A stretch of DNA of 64,000 nucleotides. It comes from Cyclina sinensis (taxonomy: Eukaryota; Mollusca; Bivalvia; Venerida; Veneridae). The notes below the pieces were generated by a model. That model was not told the origin of the DNA and made no database searches. It saw only the letters and a program-made list of their open reading frames with translations. Positions 59,830 through 64,000 of the stretch are shown one piece after another. The stretch spans positions 58,935,693-58,999,692 of the forward strand of contig JAAONU010000001.1 in the NCBI GenBank assembly GCA_012932295.1, written 5' to 3'. Position 1 is the first letter of the stretch; the number at the start of each line of letters is the position of its first letter. A program made the position numbers and the translations under genes.

Positions 59830-59870
59830 AAATGGCCGAATCTACTCCAGAATGACGTCACAAAATTTTG
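59830..59870 (-). promoter_or_regulatory. CRE palindrome and YY1-like site in the PP2A catalytic promoter
   Basis: A perfect TGACGTCA lies at 59853-59860, about 150 bp upstream of the ATG, with AAAATGGCCGAA (YY1-like) at about 59830. A cAMP-response element is known in vertebrate PP2A catalytic promoters, so position and sequence fit a proximal promoter. TGACGTCA-like words also occur elsewhere (near 2980, 45020), so chance cannot be excluded. Confidence 0.5.
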
Positions 59871-60339
59871 TCAAGACTTGCATTTTCAAGTAGCTAAAAC
59901 ACAAATGCGGTTAAAACGACTGACTGCAACATTATATATATTTTACAGTATTACACATGAAAAATCATTTGAGAAAGGGGTACTGAATTAGGCTTGATAT
60001 CTAGGCTGAGTCAGTCATTTCGTTTTCCTCACCCGGTAGAAAATAAACAGCGACCTCTATCGGGGATCGGTTAAATTTACCTTCTTGCTATCCATACGTA
60101 CGACTGATAAAAAGAAAATGTCACAACACAGAAATGGTGTAAAAATAAGAGTATTACACTTGCAACACTTTGCCATTGACAAAGAATTTGACGTAGATAA
60201 TTCTTTTCAATGTCAGAGAAGTGTATCCTAGTTCGAAACAGTATCACAAATATGGAAATCCAACCACAGTCGACTATGTTATACATTAAGGAATTACCTA
60301 ACTAGTTATGTTCCCGCAAACTGAGAAATCGAAAGCCAA

Positions 60340-60830
60340 ATTAAACAAGAGGGACATGATAGTACTCACCTGAGTACCACCAGCTAAAACGGCAACGCCA
60401 ATGAAGGAATCAAACTATAGTGCACCCAATGTTGAAGTTGAAATCAACATGCAAAATTGTACAGCTGGTCCAAATTTCATAGACAAAGCTACAAAGACAG
60501 TTCGTAAGTCAGTATAACAAGGTCAAAGTTAGCTGAAGCCAAAGTTGAAATCCGCATGGAAAATTCTAAGCGTAGGTCACATTTTAATACTGTATCTGCA
60601 AAAACAAGAAAGTAATTGAGAAGGTCAAGGTGAATGTTGGTTTAGGTCAAACTTGGAATTTGTATGCAAAATTATTTGAATAGCTTAATTTTTCTATAAT
60701 TATTGTAATTTCAAAAAAAGTAGGTCCATATGTCATGGTCAATATCGGGTAAGATCAAGTTAAATATCCACATACAAAATCATCAGTACTATTCAAATAT
60801 CCATACTGAAGCTGTAAAAACAAATAGCAC
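60340..60830. repeat. bivalve-type AAGGTCAAGG-rich repeat
   Basis: From AACAAGAGGGACATGATAGT onward the block has loosely periodic GGTCAAGTT/GTCAAGGTGAA words and GAAATCxxCATGxAAAATT repeats about 115 bp apart (60440, 60548, 60655). Non-coding. Confidence 0.5.
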
Positions 60831-60860
60831 TGTTGTGAATTATAAAATATAAATAATCAA

Positions 60861-60950
60861 GTTCCCAGTGGGATTCGAACCCGCACCGAACAGCACCAAT
60901 CGCCTAGCAATGCAAAGTATGAACGCATTAGACTACTCGGATTTCGCAAC
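60861..60950 (-). pseudogene. tRNA-like sequence (Ser/Leu class), decayed
   Basis: The minus strand shows an A box (GAGTAGTCTAATGCG) and a perfect B box (GGTTCGAATCC), with total length 90 and a long variable region as in tRNA-Ser/Leu. The acceptor stem pairs at only about five of seven positions (GTTGCGA with TGGGAAC). This suggests a tRNA pseudogene or the head of a SINE rather than a working tRNA. Confidence 0.55.
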
Positions 60951-61194
60951 AACCCAACAAAAAGGTTGCGCAAATAACCGGGATATAAGTGTCTACCTCA
61001 CACCACACCGGTGAGAGGCGTTAGATGTATGATAACACTGACCACAAGTGCCTTTTTAAGAGGTGCAAATGCTGTAGTTATTTGAAATGTTATTCTACTG
61101 TGAAATAGACCGTTAACCGAAGAACTTTTTCTATTAATATTAAATTTGATGTGGACTGACACACCGATAATATTGTCTCTGTTTTAACTTGAAA

Positions 61195-61450
61195 TTTTCA
61201 TAACTGCGGGATTCAATATGTTGGACAAACAGGACGCCCTTTAAAATGCGTTTTGGTCAACACTGCACTATGATTCGAAATAAAAGCAAAATCGATACAT
61301 TTTATATTGACATTTCAAACTTTCAGGACACCGTTTAAAAGATGTTTCTAATCCACCTGTAGACAAACTTACTTTTGATAGCAGTGCATCTAGAGCATTT
61401 AAAGTCAGAGCCAGGCTTTTTTCGGAACATAAACTGGATTTAAAAACTTC
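61195..61450 (+). pseudogene. GIY-YIG endonuclease remnant of a Penelope-like element
   Basis: NCGIQYVGQTGRPLK is followed, after a one-base shift, by MRFGQHCTMIRNK, then DTFYI, and further on RLFSEHKLDLK. This is the order seen in Penelope-like endonuclease domains (YVGQTGR, then R-x-x-EH). It is broken by frameshifts and stops. Confidence 0.65.
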
Positions 61451-61847
61451 GAAATGCCTTACCCACTTAGTTTAAAATGATAACATTTATCAAGAAGGCA
61501 ACATTTCAAATAATCCTGATTATGACATTTTTTAACTACTTTAAATATGAAAACGTACATCGAGGTCGCATGGGAGTAGGACTAAAGGCAAAAGAAAGTC
61601 AGAAAGTCACGTGTTCATTGTTAAGTTCAGGACCAGACACTGCTATGCTTTCACGTTTGGCATCTATTTCTATATCAAATCTGCAGAGCCTGGATGAGGA
61701 AACCGATGCCATAGTTATAAGAAATCATCCGCTTTATGAAGTTGCAAGTGTTATTCAGTGTTACGCTCGGCATGTTCTCCGACCAACACTGACTTGGAAT
61801 CTGATCACCAAAGACATTTCCTGAAAATTTCTTCTTTTCATTTTTAA

Positions 61848-62261
61848 AGCGACTGACTCACAGATGGGCCGATGATGAAAAAAGAAAATATTTATACTTC
61901 TGGAAATTCTAGCTGTAAATGTGAAGAACATATCTAAACTAAGTTTCTGACTCATCTTTTGTTGCAGAAAAACATCAAAATATAAGGTTTTACATACATT
62001 TATCGGTAAAAAAATACCCCATAAGTCACGGGGTAGATACTTTAGATATAACATTAATTTTGACGAAACTAGATAACTATACTCTGTGGCTCAGTGTTGT
62101 AGATCGTCGTTCTAAATTTTACTGACCGATAGGTCATGGGTTCGAATCCTGGTTGCGTCAAAACATTTTGTTAGAAGCGTAATATTATGTTTTTTCCCAT
62201 AGTATATTAACTTCTCTTAAATTTTAAAGAAAAACAAATTCAGCTCTGTGAGTCAGTCGCT
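61848..62261. mobile_element. 414-bp TTAA-flanked MITE containing a tRNA-like promoter
   Basis: Perfect 17-bp inverted ends (AGCGACTGACTCACAGA at 61848-61864 and its complement at 62245-62261) directly abut TTAA on both sides (61844-61847, 62262-62265), the piggyBac signature. Inside, at 62088-62160, TGTGGCTCAGTGTTGTAG resembles an A box and GGTTCGAATCC is a B box. Confidence 0.7.
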
Positions 62262-62269
62262 TTAAATTA

Positions 62270-63290
62270 AGGAATTGATTTTATTGACCTTCCAAGTAAG
62301 TATAAAGGTAAAAAGGTTCAGAAATCGGCTGTCCCTAATTATTTCAAGAATACTGATTTACTTATCGTTTGTTATAAATACACAAGCCAAGTAGAAACAC
62401 AATTTTTAATTACAATAAAGTTACCTTTGATTTACAGATTTTTGAAAATACACCAACATCTTGAGATTGCTCAAACTCAAAATATTGCTCAAACCCTACC
62501 AGTCATATCGTTTCCGGGGATCTTCATGTAATCAGAGACTATAGAATCCGTAATTTAATTTCGAAAGTTCCCAAATATAGAATTCCATCGGAAATTGATT
62601 TTAATGTCTCTCGTGCAGAAATTGCTGGGCCACTAAGCTTATTTTTTGTAATACATAGTGTAAAAGAGAGCATGTTGAGCCTAATGATCTTTCTAATTGG
62701 AAGAGACAAGTCTTCAAAATAACTGACACTAACTCGCACATCTTTTTATAAAAGAAATATAACTTTATTACCACCTAGACATCGTTTTGACTTTCGTCAT
62801 ATGTGAAAGGCAATTCAAGACTTTCATAACAGATTTGTAATGGCACCTGCTGAAAAAGCATATTAGAAAAACACACGTAAAAGAAAGAAAGAAAGAAAAC
62901 AAAAGCCTCCCTACACAGACATAAAGTAGAAGAAAAGAAAGTATAAATTAATTTATAGACCAGTTTAAAAAAGGACACCACAAAAATTAACGAAAATGAG
63001 AACCCAAGGGGTTACAGCCTTGGAACAGTAAGTGGCAAAACATTTGCCACTGGGGTTTTTAAACCAGGTTCTAGAGTGCACCAACCTCACTCCTTCCCCA
63101 GCAGGTTATCTAAAATCAAGCAAGTACAAGTTGTCTACGTGAATTAACTCCAACCAATCCATCACAAGCAAATACACTGCAAAACAAGCTGCAAATAATG
63201 TAATTATAGTATGACGGATACACTACATTAATGTTCAAACTACACAGCTAAATAGTACTAATGCCTATACACTGACTTCTTTATCAGAGA
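62270..63290. other. no gene recognised
   Basis: AT-rich sequence between the TTAA element and the Penelope RT remnant. It may hold more of a decayed retroelement (phrases such as AATCAAGCAAGTACAAG near 63114), but nothing is clear enough to name. Confidence 0.4.
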
Positions 63291-63299
63291 GTGAAATTG

Positions 63300-63800
63300 T
63301 TTCTGCACACACTCTACAAATTGCAAAAATTAGAATCAGTGTTGAACCGAAACAAGATAAAGCACTTATTACGTATTGTTTGCTTAAGATGCACAAAACT
63401 CTTTATAAAACAAGATTTATCGCTAATTCCAGTTCTTGCACAACTACTAAATAATCTGTGCTCTTAACAGCTTTTCTTACAGCCATAAAAGAACACATTA
63501 TTAGATATCGCAAAAAGGTTTTTGAAACAACTGGCAAAACTCTATTTTGGACTATTGAAAACTCGGGTGACGTTTTAAATAACCTTAAATCAAATAATTT
63601 TCCGGCATTCTCTTGGTCCACTTATAATTTTTCTACATTGTATACTTCCTTATAATTTAACAAGAAACAAGCTCACCAGTCTCACTGAAAAAAACGTTTG
63701 CAAGAAAAAATAAAACCATAAAACCTACATCGCTTGTAATGAACATATACAGCATTATTAAAGATGGTTCTTATGATAATGAGGGACATTCCTGATAACA
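63300..63800 (+). pseudogene. reverse transcriptase remnant of a Penelope-like element
   Basis: In-order blocks include KALITYCLLKMHKTLYKTRF, IANSSSCTTTK, a stop, LLTAFLTAIKEHIIRYRKKV, LFWTIENSGDVLNNLKSNNF, YNFSTLYTSL and, after a shift, NLTRNKLTSL. These fit the RT core of Penelope-like elements (LPKxHK, RFI, FSTLYT). Stops and frameshifts make it dead. In intact elements the endonuclease follows the RT. Here the endonuclease piece lies upstream, so two copies or a rearrangement are implied. Confidence 0.75.
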
Positions 63801-64000
63801 AATTATCTCCCTTACTCAGATAAAATCAAAGGTAGACTAATAGCACAATGGGCCTTTCAGTTGGAATCCTATGACTTTATCCTTGTTTCTAATTGTGATG
63901 TCTTGAACTTTAGTTTGAAAATCTTCCTTATATATTAATAAAAACTTACGATTATCAAAAAACAAAGATAATGGTGTTAACAAAACATGTGGCTAACTTT

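Noticed and set aside
61477..61824. 115-codon plus-strand frame after the endonuclease remnant
   Set aside because: Composition is fairly protein-like, but I recognise no domain and it sits among transposon debris. Left unnamed.

Overview
The window is AT-rich animal DNA with split genes (GT-AG introns) and a dense load of decayed transposons, satellites and microsatellites. A troponin C that keeps only its fourth calcium site, and several repeat types I associate with clams and oysters (tracts rich in AAGGTCA-like words, CTCACCTGAG hairpin ends, Penelope-type retroelement pieces), point to a bivalve mollusc. The species is inferred, not shown.

Six split protein genes can be reconstructed to the base, and all but one read on the minus strand. 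They are: (1) a 159-residue troponin C-like EF-hand gene, five coding exons, 1988-8769; (2) a 130-residue single-pass membrane protein on the plus strand, 10907-12119; (3) a cluster of three related secreted four-cysteine pro-peptides, each with three exons and phase-0 introns (P1 23558-25324, P2 28458-31936, P3 35443-37443); (4) a secreted coiled-coil plus thrombospondin type 1 protein, 42429-45776, with an apparent frameshift in its last exon; (5) the catalytic subunit of protein phosphatase 2A, seven coding exons, 312 residues, 50297-59705. Items 3 and 4 put four small secreted-protein genes side by side on one strand. P1 and P2 lie in a head-to-tail tandem duplication (about 21.64-27.93 and 27.94-35.01 kb).

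Repeats by region: a 59-bp tandem repeat in the troponin intron; a 97-bp inverted-unit satellite at 13.03-13.80 kb and again at 41.66-41.86 kb; a 3.9-kb inverted repeat at 13.8-17.7 kb with further bivalve-type repeats to 19.8 kb; a TTAA-flanked element inside duplication copy 1; a 1.3-kb AGT/ATT microsatellite and a 0.6-kb insertion specific to copy 2; a 44-bp repeat at 34.4 kb; a tRNA-derived SINE at 37.9 kb; a long tandem array at 38.7-39.35 kb; and a 260-bp hAT-like MITE at 44.2 kb.

The phosphatase introns hold a decayed MULE-like transposase, a mariner-like element and two nearly identical 0.95-kb elements with 8-bp target duplications in opposite orientation, on either side of exons 2-6. 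The last 4 kb carries Penelope-like endonuclease and reverse-transcriptase remnants, two tRNA-like sequences and a TTAA-flanked MITE.

The best candidate for something undescribed is the P1-P2-P3 pro-peptide family. The inverted element pair around the phosphatase exons is the best candidate for an unusual RNA-level effect (circular RNA).
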